DNA of 64,000 nucleotides from positions 62,001 through 126,000 of the forward strand of contig CAYRGQ010000003.1 in assembly GCA_964423925.1 (NCBI GenBank), given 5' to 3'. Positions 8,288-17,395 of this stretch are shown here, in pieces (position 1 is the first letter of the stretch; each line of letters opens with the position of its first letter). This DNA comes from CAYRGQ01 sp964423925 (GTDB lineage: Bacteria; Bacteroidota; Bacteroidia; Sphingobacteriales; Sphingobacteriaceae). Below the pieces are notes generated by a model, which saw only the letters and a program-made list of their open reading frames with translations, was not told where the DNA came from and ran no database searches. The position numbers and the translations under genes are program-made.

Positions 8288-9283
8288 TTAGAGCCCGTAT
8301 TTAGCAGAAATGTCCAGCATCCGCTCAATGGGCTTGCGCGCCCGTTCGATGAGGTCGTCCGGCAAGTCCACCTCAGGGAGCTCGTATTTCATGCAGTTGT
8401 ACAGCTTTTCCAACGTATTCAGCTTCATATACGGACAATCGTTGCAAGCACACGCATTATTCGGAGGCGCTGGTATAAATGTCTTATGCGGACTTGCTTT
8501 CTGCATCTGGTGGATGATCCCACTTTCCGTGGCGACGATAAACGTCGTTGCTGGATTTTCCTGGGTATATTTCAACAGACCGGAAGTAGAACCGATATAA
8601 TCTGCCCGATCCAGAATATCTTTTTCACATTCAGGGTGAGCAATAAACTTGGCATCCGGATACGCTGTACGCAAGCTGGCAATTTTTTCCTGCGAAAAGA
8701 TTTCATGCACCATGCACGCGCCATTCCACAGGACCATGTCGCGTCCGGTCTTGCGCATTACATAGTCACCGAGGTTTTTGTCCGGACCGAAAATAATTTT
8801 GGTACTCGGATCCAAGCTTTCCACGATCTGGACTGCGTTTGTAGAGGTACATACGATATCACTCAGCGCCTTTAATTCGGCCGTACAATTCACGTAGGTA
8901 ATCACGATGTGGTCGGGGTACTGCTCCTTGAATTTTTTAAACAGGTGCGGCGGACAGCTGTCTGAGAGCGAACAGCCAGCCCGCAAATCGGGCAGCAAGA
9001 CCTTCTTGGTGGGCGATAGTATTTTAGCAGTTTCAGCCATGAAATGTACTCCGGCAAAGACGATGATATCCGCATCTGTCTTGGCTGCTTGTTGTGCCAA
9101 GCCCAAGCTGTCGCCGATATAATCGGCTAAATCCTGAATTTCAGGCTCTTGGTAGTAATGCGCAAGCAATACCGCATTTTTTTCCTTTTTGAGCTTCTCG
9201 ATTTCGTTAGCCAAATCCAGCATCGGATCGATCGGGATATCGATATAACCCTTCGCTGGCAGTTCGCTGATATATGTTTCCAT
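8288..9283 (-). CDS. nadA: Quinolinate synthase
   Basis: NadA condenses iminoaspartate with dihydroxyacetone phosphate to give quinolinate in NAD synthesis, using a 4Fe-4S cluster. The 331-residue protein has the conserved blocks LLAHYYQEPEIQDLADYIGDS, FAGVHFMAETAKIL, and the cluster cysteines in RAGCSLSD, NGACMVHE and ACNDCPYM. It is divergent from nadB, which supplies its substrate. A TACCTTTG promoter lies about 24 bases upstream of the ATG. It is the first gene of a probable nadA-thiL-TPR transcript. Confidence 0.97.
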   Translation of the reverse strand: METYISELPAKGYIDIPIDPMLDLANEIEKLKKEKNAVLLAHYYQEPEIQDLADYIGDSLGLAQQAAKTDADIIVFAGVHFMAETAKILSPTKKVLLPDLRAGCSLSDSCPPHLFKKFKEQYPDHIVITYVNCTAELKALSDIVCTSTNAVQIVESLDPSTKIIFGPDKNLGDYVMRKTGRDMVLWNGACMVHEIFSQEKIASLRTAYPDAKFIAHPECEKDILDRADYIGSTSGLLKYTQENPATTFIVATESGIIHQMQKASPHKTFIPAPPNNACACNDCPYMKLNTLEKLYNCMKYELPEVDLPDDLIERARKPIERMLDISAKYGL

Positions 9284-9306
9284 CTACTTGCTTTCTTTTT
9301 CTATTG

Positions 9307-9314
9307 CAAAGGTA
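9307..9314 (-). promoter_or_regulatory. -7 promoter element of nadA
   Basis: Read on the minus strand this is TACCTTTG, an exact TAnnTTTG match. The predicted leader before the nadA ATG is under 20 bases. No convincing -33 element was found. Confidence 0.6.
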
Positions 9315-9349
9315 GGCAAACAAAATGATTTGGATTTCCGTTTTAAACA

Positions 9350-9710
9350 CCACCAATAAGTAATAATATTTTTTTATATAAATAGTTTTATTGTTTGTTA
9401 GTGTGTTAGTTTTGTGGACAACAGACGTCATTTTTGTTTTGAAGATTAGGAATTGACGTTTTATACACAATTTATTAACATTATTTTTATATGATTTGAT
9501 TGGTTTTCAATCGCTTTAGTTTTACCCTAGAATTTTTTCCATATCCAGATGTCGAATGTTTGCCGGTTTCCAGTTGTGGATAGTCCGGGTGTTTTCGGCG
9601 GAATACTTTTAATAACTCCGCGTCTTTATAGCGGTTGTTGTGGAATACGTCAAGTTATCAAATTTATTCCACCGGTTATAGACATAGGGTCAACACCTTT
9701 TACACATAAC
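9350..9710. other. Candidate replication origin region (AT-rich, DnaA-box-like sites)
   Basis: This is the core of the 452-base gap between nadA and nadB. Three nonamers lie within one mismatch of the DnaA box TTATCCACA: 9413-9421 (minus, TTGTCCACA), 9461-9469 (plus, TTATACACA) and 9575-9583 (minus, CTATCCACA). Weaker ones lie at 9676-9684 (TTATAGACA) and 9698-9706 (TTTTACACA). A very AT-rich stretch at 9354-9410 could be an unwinding element. The nadB promoter must also lie here, but no exact TAnnTTTG was seen for it. The DnaA boxes are seen; the origin function is inferred. Divergent promoters alone are the competing explanation. Confidence 0.4.
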
Positions 9711-9735
9711 ATTATTCCCTATTAACCACTCTTTG

Positions 9736-11322
9736 ATGAGAAAAACGGATTTTTTGGTCGTGGGCTCCGGTATTGCGGGGCTAAGCTTCGCGCTAAAGGC
9801 CGCCAATCACGGCAACGTGCTTATTGTCACGAAATCAAACGAAGATGAATCCAACACGAAGTATGCGCAGGGCGGTGTAGCCGTCGTTGTGGATAAAACA
9901 GATACCTTCGAGAACCATATCGCTGATACACTGATCGCTGGTGATGGATTGTGCAATGTGGAAGTTGTGGAAAACGTAGTGCGCGAGGGGCCGCAGCGGA
10001 TCGACGAACTAATAGCATATGGTGCAAACTTCGACAAAACCGGCTTTGGGGAGTATGACTTGGCCAAGGAAGGAGGGCATTCGGCGCATCGCGTTCTGCA
10101 CTATAAGGACATCACTGGCTTTGAAATAGAACGAGCTTTGCTCGAACGTGTGAAGGATCATCCTAATATAGAGATACTTACTCATTATTTTGCTATTGAT
10201 ATCATCACGCAGCATCATTTAGGAAAGTTTGTTGATAAGCATTCGGATGACATTGAGTGTTATGGTATTTATGCGCTGAATACCGTGGATAACCGTGTTG
10301 AAAAGGTATTGAGTAAGGTGACTGTGATGGCGACGGGCGGAGCGGGACACGTGTATTCGAGTACCACCAATCCCGTGATTGCGACTGGGGATGGAATCGC
10401 GATGGTGTATCGCGCCAAAGGTAAAGTAAGGAATATGGAGTTTATACAGTTCCACCCGACGGCCTTATATAATCCTGGGGAATATCCCGCGTTTCTCGTA
10501 TCGGAAGCTGTTCGGGGTTTCGGCGGTGTCTTGCGCCGCAGATCCGGAGAGGAATTTATGTCTGAGTACGACGAGCGCGGCTCGTTAGCGCCTCGTGATA
10601 TCGTGGCGCGCGCTATTGATTCGGAGATGAAAAAGTCTGGAGATGATTTTGTCTATTTGGATATTACTCATAGGAGCAAGGATGAAATTCTTAAGCATTT
10701 TCCCAATATTTACGCTAAGTGCCTGTCCGTAGGTTTGGACATGTCGCGCGACTATATTCCCGTGACGCCCGCGGCACATTATTTATGTGGCGGGGTGATG
10801 GTAGACCTGAATGGGCGGTCGAGCATAAACAGACTGTATGCATGCGGGGAGTGTGCTTCAACGGGTTTGCATGGTGCGAATCGTTTGGCATCCAATTCTT
10901 TATTGGAGGCGGCGGTGTTTGCGCACCGTATTTATAAACATGCAATAGCCAATGTTAAAGAGTTGGTGCTGCCGGCGGATATACCGGATTGGGATGATTC
11001 AAACACTGCGTTGTCGAATGAGGAAATCTTGGTAACGCACAACTTGCGGGAAGTACAAAAGGTGATGAGTGACTACGTCGGCATTGTACGCTCCGATTTC
11101 CGTTTGGAACGTGCCATGCGTCGTCTGCGTTTACTATACGAGGAAACGGAAAGCTTTTATAAGGACACTAAGTTGTCCGTAAAGTTGTGTGAGCTTCGGA
11201 ACGTAATCCAGGTGGCATATTTGGTTATTAAATCTGCCATGGCGCGTAAAGAGAGCCGTGGATTGCATTATACCACCGATTACCCCAAGCCGATAGAAAG
11301 CTTGCAGGATACCGTTTTTTAA
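9736..11322 (+). CDS. nadB: L-aspartate oxidase
   Basis: NadB is an FAD enzyme that oxidises L-aspartate to iminoaspartate, the substrate of NadA. I chose the ATG at 9736 (528 residues) over a TTG one codon upstream. The N-terminal FAD motif is VVGSGIAGLSFAL. The active-site region includes TKYAQGGVAVV, FIQFHPTALY and PAAHYLCGGVMVD, and the flavin-binding GECASTGLHGANRLASNSLLEA block is complete. The C-terminal helical domain of the succinate dehydrogenase/fumarate reductase family is present. Divergent nadA gives the pathway context. Confidence 0.97.
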   Translation: MRKTDFLVVGSGIAGLSFALKAANHGNVLIVTKSNEDESNTKYAQGGVAVVVDKTDTFENHIADTLIAGDGLCNVEVVENVVREGPQRIDELIAYGANFDKTGFGEYDLAKEGGHSAHRVLHYKDITGFEIERALLERVKDHPNIEILTHYFAIDIITQHHLGKFVDKHSDDIECYGIYALNTVDNRVEKVLSKVTVMATGGAGHVYSSTTNPVIATGDGIAMVYRAKGKVRNMEFIQFHPTALYNPGEYPAFLVSEAVRGFGGVLRRRSGEEFMSEYDERGSLAPRDIVARAIDSEMKKSGDDFVYLDITHRSKDEILKHFPNIYAKCLSVGLDMSRDYIPVTPAAHYLCGGVMVDLNGRSSINRLYACGECASTGLHGANRLASNSLLEAAVFAHRIYKHAIANVKELVLPADIPDWDDSNTALSNEEILVTHNLREVQKVMSDYVGIVRSDFRLERAMRRLRLLYEETESFYKDTKLSVKLCELRNVIQVAYLVIKSAMARKESRGLHYTTDYPKPIESLQDTVF

Positions 11323-11338
11323 TCCTTAAATTTACGAA

Positions 11339-11848
11339 ATGCCATTGATTTTGCCCCTGAACGGTGTACACCCAACGATTCCATCGGACTGTTTTGTAGC
11401 TGATAATGCTACGATAGTGGGCGATGTTTCCTTAGGCGAGAAATGTTCCGTATGGTTCAATGCGGTCGTTCGCGGGGATGTGCACTACATCCGTATAGGC
11501 AATTATTGCAACATTCAGGACGGCGCGGTCATCCATTGCACTTACAAGAAGGCTCCGACCGAAATCGGCGACTTCGTGAATATCGGTCATCAGGCGCTCG
11601 TACACGGTTGCACGCTTCAGAATCACATTTTAATTGGTATGGGCGCCATTGTGATGGACCACGCCGTGGTGGAAGACTATGTGATAGTAGCGTCTGGGGC
11701 GGTAGTATTGGAAAATATGCGATGCGAGAGTGGCTATATTTATGCGGGTGTACCCGCACGCAAGGTCAAGCCCATCAGCGACGCCCAACGCGATATGCTC
11801 GACAAGCTGCCGCACAACTACGTTATGTACGCGAGCTGGTACGAGTAG
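11339..11848 (+). CDS. Gamma carbonic anhydrase-like hexapeptide protein
   Basis: This 169-residue protein is a left-handed beta-helix of the gamma carbonic anhydrase/PaaY/YrdA type. The three zinc-binding histidines are present in order in VIHCT, GHQAL and VHGCT. Hexapeptide repeats run from about residue 15 to 135, and a short C-terminal helix follows. It lies 16 bases after nadB and is probably on the same transcript. Many such proteins bind metal but have unproven carbonic anhydrase activity, so the exact reaction is open. Confidence 0.9.
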   Translation: MPLILPLNGVHPTIPSDCFVADNATIVGDVSLGEKCSVWFNAVVRGDVHYIRIGNYCNIQDGAVIHCTYKKAPTEIGDFVNIGHQALVHGCTLQNHILIGMGAIVMDHAVVEDYVIVASGAVVLENMRCESGYIYAGVPARKVKPISDAQRDMLDKLPHNYVMYASWYE

Positions 11849-11851
11849 GTG

Positions 11852-13516
11852 TTATTTCGGTATAGTGATCTTATCGGATTGTTCCCAATTGGCTCGGATA
11901 ATAAATTCTTTTCCAATGTACCACACTCGCTCGGGCTGTCGGCGTTCTTTCACGTTCCCTGGATCCCATTCGCCGTTTCGATTTTCATCGTAGATAACGC
12001 GTAGGGTATATTTTCCCGCCAATAGCTGCTTTAAAGGTATTTCCTGACTTTTGGAAATGATTAACCGGCGATAAACGAAATCTTTCTTTTCGTTGGTCAC
12101 TTCTACGATGTACTGTTGCGTGGTGTCCGGCACTTCGACTTGGAAGAGGATATCCCCGTGGTTGTCGCTATCATCAAGCGTAAAACTGAGCGTATGCGCT
12201 TTGTTTTTATCGCCAAAGTAGCCTTGGAATGAACCTTCTTTTATTTCCAATTGATAGTTGCGCTGCGGCCGCCAGTTATACCGTAGGATATACTGTCGTG
12301 GTGCCGATGTATCCGCTACCAGTTGATAGTTCGTACGCGGAATCGAATCTTCCAGCAAAACCAGACTATTTCGGTCGATGGCACTCACGGGCGAACCCGC
12401 TTTCAGCACCAGTTGGTTCACACGATTTACACGGCTTCGGTCCAGGTTGTCCACAATGATGAAGTCGCGATCGTATTTTTCATTGCGATTAGGCCGTATG
12501 GTAACGGTGTCAAGTGCTTGGCCATTTTCGACAAACCGTACTTGGAGGGAGTCAAAGTCGAGCGCGTTGACCCACATGACGGCGCTGTCTAGCGTCGGCA
12601 TAAACTCCACGATTTTTGATTCTTCGTATGCTTCGGGACTTAATATTTCGATGTCTGCACCCTTGAGCGGGCGGTTAAAGACAAACTGGATACGGCCGCT
12701 GGATTCGATCGTACGGTCTAGATTCCGAAAGTCTTCGGGTACTTGTCTGGAAACCTCTAGATTAATATTCGAGAGGGTAGTATCCAGATAGATTGAATCC
12801 TGCAAAAATCCAATTGACTCTGATGGTGCGTTATAAATGCGATCGTTGTTTTCTTCTTTGAGTGCATAGATTCGGTACGCCTCTTCACGGAGGTAATTCA
12901 GCTGGTAGTAACCTGCGGTGTCTGTTTGCGTAAAGATGTTAGGCCGCGACTTGCCAAAAATGGAGTCTTGTCGCACAGGAATGAGCATGACAGTGATTTC
13001 CTTTTCGGGTTCCTTAGTGAGGGCGTTAATTACTCTACCGGAAATAGATAGTGAATCGATGACGTCGCCGGTCGAGAACACGTAGGTGTAGTTCTGGAGC
13101 GGGTTGCTTTCATTCACATCTTGGACGGCCTTTCCAAAATTGATGGTATAGGTCGTATTTTCTTCCAGCGAATCTGGCAGGGTGATGCTTAAGTTTCGGC
13201 GACGAATTCTAAATTCCGGACGTGTGGGCATTTCCGGCGAAAGCGAGATTTCCTGGTAGTCGTTGACTAACTTTACAAATTCGTCAAATTCTATCACGAT
13301 TTCCTCCACGTCCAAATTTCGGGTCAGGTTGCTCGGCCGTTCTTCCACGACTGTCGGCGGAATGGTATCTTTCGGACCGCCGGTCGGTCGCTGGATGCTT
13401 GCACACTGCCAAGTACTGAGCACAAGCAATAAAAAGAAGCTTAAAATTAGACACGTCTTGATATAGCCTATTTTTAGGCGATTTAAGCAGCTTTTATGTG
13501 TTTTGATATCCAGCAT
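11852..13516 (-). CDS. Ig-like domain lipoprotein of Bacteroidota
   Basis: This 554-residue protein has a hydrophobic segment followed by TWQCAS, which serves as a lipoprotein box near Cys38. The signature RPTGGPKDTIPPTV follows directly and is typical of a conserved Bacteroidota lipoprotein family with an N-terminal Big_5 Ig-like domain (about 50-150). A carboxypeptidase-regulatory-like beta-sandwich follows (about 155-260, SGRVINALTKEPEKEITV). The C-terminus is beta-rich with DENRNGEWDPG. The role is unknown; an envelope location is likely. It is convergent with the carbonic anhydrase gene, only three bases away. mnmG lies 80 bases upstream. Confidence 0.82.
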   Translation of the reverse strand: MLDIKTHKSCLNRLKIGYIKTCLILSFFLLLVLSTWQCASIQRPTGGPKDTIPPTVVEERPSNLTRNLDVEEIVIEFDEFVKLVNDYQEISLSPEMPTRPEFRIRRRNLSITLPDSLEENTTYTINFGKAVQDVNESNPLQNYTYVFSTGDVIDSLSISGRVINALTKEPEKEITVMLIPVRQDSIFGKSRPNIFTQTDTAGYYQLNYLREEAYRIYALKEENNDRIYNAPSESIGFLQDSIYLDTTLSNINLEVSRQVPEDFRNLDRTIESSGRIQFVFNRPLKGADIEILSPEAYEESKIVEFMPTLDSAVMWVNALDFDSLQVRFVENGQALDTVTIRPNRNEKYDRDFIIVDNLDRSRVNRVNQLVLKAGSPVSAIDRNSLVLLEDSIPRTNYQLVADTSAPRQYILRYNWRPQRNYQLEIKEGSFQGYFGDKNKAHTLSFTLDDSDNHGDILFQVEVPDTTQQYIVEVTNEKKDFVYRRLIISKSQEIPLKQLLAGKYTLRVIYDENRNGEWDPGNVKERRQPERVWYIGKEFIIRANWEQSDKITIPK

Positions 13517-13596
13517 CGAAAAATTGTAGATATGCGCTTAAATCAAGCGAAATTAAGTCAGTGTTTTATTGATTTATATTATTGAAACTCAGTCAT

Positions 13597-15456
13597 TTAA
13601 CCCAAATGAACCATTAGAACTGAAATATCCGAAGGAGAAACTCCCGAAATCCTTGATGCTTGTCCCAATGTCCGGGGTTTTACCCGGATGAGCTTTTCGC
13701 GTGCCTCTTTCGAAAGTGAGACCAAGGTATTGTAGTCGAAGTCGGGATTGATTTCTTGATCTTCCATTTTTTTCATTTTCGCGACCACTTGTTCTTCTTT
13801 CATAAAGTAAGCGTCATACTTAACTTTGATTTCAGACTGTTGAACAATTTCGGGCGTCTGGCTTTGCAGTAACTGGTTTAACTCGGGGTCCGCTTCGGCG
13901 AGGTGTTGAATATCGATTTGGGGCCTAGTGAGGATCGTGAATAGTTTGGTTTTTTGCCCAATCGGCGCTGACCCTACCCGATCGAGTATAGGATTCATCA
14001 CACTCGGTTCGACCGATTTGTTCCGAATGAACTTAACAATTTTCTCTGTACTGTTTATTTTTTCGGTGACCCGTTCCATGCGTTCGTCACCCACTAAGCC
14101 CAGCTGATACGCAATAGGCGTTAAGCGCTCGTCGGCATTATCCTGGCGGAGCAAGAGTCGATGTTCAGCACGCGACGTAAACATACGGTATGGCTCGTCC
14201 GTACCTTTGGTGACGAGATCGTCAATCAATACACCAATATAAGACTCGGAGCGTTTCAAGATCAGTTCGTGGTTGTCGTTGATTCGTTGATGGGCATTTA
14301 TTCCAGCGATCAGGCCCTGGCTTCCGGCCTCTTCGTAGCCGGTTGTTCCGTTTATCTGCCCTGCAAAAAAGAGATGTTTGATTTTGAGTGTTTCGAGAGT
14401 TAAGTCCAGCTGCATTGGCGGGAAAAAGTCGTACTCGATGGCATATCCGGGGCGATACATTTTGGCATTTTCAAAGCCCGGCACTAATTGTAGCGCTCTC
14501 AATTGGATATCTTCCGGTAGTGATGTAGAGAAGCCATTCACGTATATTTCCACGGTGTCCATTCCTTCGGGCTCGACGAACAACTGGTGGCGGTCGCGCT
14601 CTGCAAAGCGGTTAATCTTGTCTTCAATGGACGGACAATAGCGGGGCCCCAAGCCCTTAATGCGGCCAGCGAACATAGGAGACTTTTCGAAGCCTTCTCG
14701 CAGGATATCGTGGACCTTATCATTCGTGTACGTAATCCAGCAACAGCGTTGCTCCTTTGGGGTCTCTACTTCGGTGAATGAAAAGCGCCCCGGACGTTCG
14801 TCCCCCCATTGTTCTTCCATCCTAGCGTAGTCTAGGCTTCGGCCATCGATGCGCGGCGGTGTTCCGGTTTTCATCCTTCCCGCTTCAAAACCTAGCGACA
14901 CCAGTTGTTCGGTAAGACCGGTAGCGGATTTTTCCCCTGTGCGTCCCCCTCCAAAGCGTTTTTCCCCAATGTGGATGACTCCGTTCAAGAATGTTCCATT
15001 GGTAAGCACGACGGCATCAGACTCTATTCTGATGCCCAACGATGTGATGACGCCCGCTGCCCGGCCATTTTCAATGATGATTTCCTTGACGGTGTCTTGC
15101 CACATATCCAAGTTAGGAATGCGTTCTAGCCGCTGGCGCCACGCCTCTGCGAACCGCATGCGGTCGTTTTGTGTGCGCGGGCTCCACATGGCGGGACCTT
15201 TGGAGAGATTTAGCATTCGAAACTGGATGGTTGATTTATCCGCGATGATGCCTGAATAGCCCCCTAATGCGTCAATTTCGCGCACGATTTGGCCTTTCGC
15301 CACGCCACCCATAGCTGGGTTGCAACTCATCTGCGCAATGACGCCCATATTCATGGTAATGAGCAAGACCGACGAACCTAAATTGGCCGCCGCCGCTGCC
15401 GCTTCACACCCGGCATGCCCCGCCCCTACTACAATTACATTATATTTTTTAAACAT
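13597..15456 (-). CDS. mnmG: tRNA uridine-5-carboxymethylaminomethyl modification enzyme MnmG
   Basis: MnmG (GidA), with MnmE, uses FAD and a folate to modify the wobble uridine of several tRNAs. The 619-residue length is normal. The N-terminal FAD motif is VVGAGHAGCEAA, and MSCNPAMGG is complete. GTFLNGVIHIGEKRFGGGR and GQINGTTGYEEAGSQGLIAG also match the family, and the C-terminal helical tRNA-binding domain is present. mnmE is not in the window. Two parS-like palindromes lie just upstream; in many bacteria this gene sits near the origin. Confidence 0.97.
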   Translation of the reverse strand: MFKKYNVIVVGAGHAGCEAAAAAANLGSSVLLITMNMGVIAQMSCNPAMGGVAKGQIVREIDALGGYSGIIADKSTIQFRMLNLSKGPAMWSPRTQNDRMRFAEAWRQRLERIPNLDMWQDTVKEIIIENGRAAGVITSLGIRIESDAVVLTNGTFLNGVIHIGEKRFGGGRTGEKSATGLTEQLVSLGFEAGRMKTGTPPRIDGRSLDYARMEEQWGDERPGRFSFTEVETPKEQRCCWITYTNDKVHDILREGFEKSPMFAGRIKGLGPRYCPSIEDKINRFAERDRHQLFVEPEGMDTVEIYVNGFSTSLPEDIQLRALQLVPGFENAKMYRPGYAIEYDFFPPMQLDLTLETLKIKHLFFAGQINGTTGYEEAGSQGLIAGINAHQRINDNHELILKRSESYIGVLIDDLVTKGTDEPYRMFTSRAEHRLLLRQDNADERLTPIAYQLGLVGDERMERVTEKINSTEKIVKFIRNKSVEPSVMNPILDRVGSAPIGQKTKLFTILTRPQIDIQHLAEADPELNQLLQSQTPEIVQQSEIKVKYDAYFMKEEQVVAKMKKMEDQEINPDFDYNTLVSLSKEAREKLIRVKPRTLGQASRISGVSPSDISVLMVHLG

Positions 15457-15467
15457 ATCTCTCTTAT

Positions 15468-15483
15468 TGTTCCACGTGGAACC
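15468..15483. other. parS-like centromere site 1
   Basis: TGTTCCACGTGGAACC differs by one end base from a perfect 16-base palindrome that matches known chromosomal parS sites, the binding sites of ParB. It lies 11 bases upstream of mnmG. Only this site and the one at 15505 were found in the window. The sequence match is direct; ParB binding is inferred. Confidence 0.75.
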
Positions 15484-15497
15484 TTAATAGTCTTGGC

Positions 15498-15527
15498 AAA
15501 CCCATGTTCCACGTGGAACATGGGTTT
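15498..15527. other. parS-like centromere site 2 inside a 30-base perfect palindrome
   Basis: The core at 15505-15520, TGTTCCACGTGGAACA, is a perfect match to the parS consensus. Seven more bases on each side extend the symmetry to 30 bases (15498-15527), reaching the stop codon of the ABC-F gene. As RNA it could also fold as a hairpin after that gene, but no long U tract follows on the minus strand, so centromere function is the better reading. Confidence 0.75.
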
Positions 15528-17395
15528 TAGGCGAGTTCGTCCAGCTCCATCCACCGCTCAGTCTTTTCATCGAGCGCAGCTTGTAATCGATTAAGCTCTT
15601 CGGCTATTTCCGCAAGCTTGACATGGTCCTGTGTCGTATTTAACGTTCCCGTCTTTTCGGATATTTGTAACTCTAACTGTTCAATTTCTTTTTCTACGGT
15701 TTCATACTCCCGTTGCTCTTTGAAAGTACGCTTTTTTCGCTCTTTTGGAGCCACGGGATTAGGGGGCGCAATATTTTTAGTGTATTCCAGTTTTTTTCTG
15801 GCCTCTTTTTCGATCGCTTCTTGCTCCGTCTTAAAGTCAGCGTAGTTTCCATTGTAAATAGTCACTTCGCCGTCTCCCCGAAAAATGAAAAGTTGATCTG
15901 TGAGCGTGTCTAATAAGTAGCGGTCGTGGGAGACAATTACCAACACGCCCGGATACTTCTCCAGAAAATCTTCCAAGACGTTTAGCGTATCGATGTCAAG
16001 ATCGTTCGTGGGCTCATCTAGTATCAGGAAATTGGGATTCTTCATGAGCACGCGCATTAACTGCAGACGCTTCCGTTCACCCCCACTTAACTTGTTAGCG
16101 AATCCGAATTGCTTTTCGGGCGGAAACAAGAAAAGTGTGAGGAGCTGCGAGGCGGTAATCGTGTCTCCGTTGGCTAGCGTAATATACTCCGCCACATTTT
16201 TTACGATGTCTATTACCCGTTCGTCAGGTTGGATATCCAGACCTTCCTGTCGGTAATAGCCGAAGGCCACCGTTTCACCACGCTCGATAGTACCATGATC
16301 GGGTTGCAGGTTTCCGGTAAGCAAGTTTAGGAAAGTACTCTTCCCGGTTCCGTTCTTGCCCGCTGCCCCTATCCGGTCTCCTTTCTTAAATACGTAGGTG
16401 AAATCATCGATGACACGCTTGTTACCGAATGCTTTCGATACATGATGCAACTCCAGGATTTTGCCTCCTTGGCGCGTCACTCGGACAGAAAGCTCTACTT
16501 GGTTTGTACTGATGGTCTCTTTTGCTTTCTTCTCTAATTCGTGAAACGCATCAATTCGGGCTTTGGATTTGGTCCCCCGTGCTTTGGGTTGGCGTCGCAT
16601 CCATTCAAGCTCCTTTCGGAGCAGATTCCGACTTTTGAGGACGACCTGCTGGTCTGCGGATTCCCGCTCCGCCTTCTTCTCCAGAAAAAGGCCGTAGTTT
16701 CCTTTGTAGGCATACACTACCCCTCGGTTCAGTTCGCGCACCTCTGTACAAACGGCATCGAGGAAATAGCGATCGTGCGTGACCAATAATACGGTTTTGC
16801 CCCCCGTCAATAGCAGCTTTTCTAACCATTCTATCGTCTCGATATCCAAATGATTAGTCGGCTCATCCAAAATGAAAATATCCGGCTCGTCAATGAGCAA
16901 TTTAGCGAGTGCCAAGCGCTTGCGCTGGCCGCCCGACAAGGTATCGATGGACTGCGAAAAATCGACGATACCAAGACGGGTAAGTACCGTGCTGATTTTG
17001 AGCTCGAAGTCCCATGCATCGAGCGCGGAGATTTCATCCGTTAGGCGCTGGACTTCCTGTGTGTCCGGATTTGGACTATGCAAGAGTTCCTCGTATTGCC
17101 GAATCAGGTTTTGCTGCTTATTATCAGCGCTATAAATAAAACTATTTACGGACGTAAACCCCTCAAATTCAGGGTTTTGATCGAGAAAACCGATGCGTAT
17201 CCCCTTCTCGGAGACAACAAGTCCCGAAGTTGGTTCCAGCTTGCCGGCCAGAATTTTGAGCAGGGAAGACTTACCGGTACCATTCACCCCAACTAAGGCC
17301 ACTCGGTCGCCACGGTGTAGGGAGAAATTCAAGTCCCGAAACAGCCACGTGTCGTTAAAAGAATGACTTAGTTTTTCTGTCGATAGTATGCTCAC
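15527..17395 (-). CDS. ABC-F family ATPase (Uup-like)
   Basis: ABC-F proteins bind ribosomes or act in translation quality control and have no membrane domain. I chose the GTG at 17395 (622 residues), because it overlaps the upstream stop as GTGA, which suggests coupling. A TTG at 17419 is the alternative. Two ATPase domains are seen: Walker A GVNGTGKSS and GKNGTGKST, with signatures LSGGQRKRLA and LSGGERKRLQ. An inter-domain arm lies at about 240-310. A C-terminal coiled coil of about 60 residues points to the Uup subgroup. Resistance-type ABC-F is less likely, given the coiled coil and the chromosomal setting. Confidence 0.92.
   Translation of the reverse strand: MSILSTEKLSHSFNDTWLFRDLNFSLHRGDRVALVGVNGTGKSSLLKILAGKLEPTSGLVVSEKGIRIGFLDQNPEFEGFTSVNSFIYSADNKQQNLIRQYEELLHSPNPDTQEVQRLTDEISALDAWDFELKISTVLTRLGIVDFSQSIDTLSGGQRKRLALAKLLIDEPDIFILDEPTNHLDIETIEWLEKLLLTGGKTVLLVTHDRYFLDAVCTEVRELNRGVVYAYKGNYGLFLEKKAERESADQQVVLKSRNLLRKELEWMRRQPKARGTKSKARIDAFHELEKKAKETISTNQVELSVRVTRQGGKILELHHVSKAFGNKRVIDDFTYVFKKGDRIGAAGKNGTGKSTFLNLLTGNLQPDHGTIERGETVAFGYYRQEGLDIQPDERVIDIVKNVAEYITLANGDTITASQLLTLFLFPPEKQFGFANKLSGGERKRLQLMRVLMKNPNFLILDEPTNDLDIDTLNVLEDFLEKYPGVLVIVSHDRYLLDTLTDQLFIFRGDGEVTIYNGNYADFKTEQEAIEKEARKKLEYTKNIAPPNPVAPKERKKRTFKEQREYETVEKEIEQLELQISEKTGTLNTTQDHVKLAEIAEELNRLQAALDEKTERWMELDELA

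Noticed and set aside
15498..15527. The 30-base palindrome as a simple terminator of the ABC-F gene.
   Set aside because: No U tract follows on the minus strand and the core is an exact parS match with a second copy next to it.
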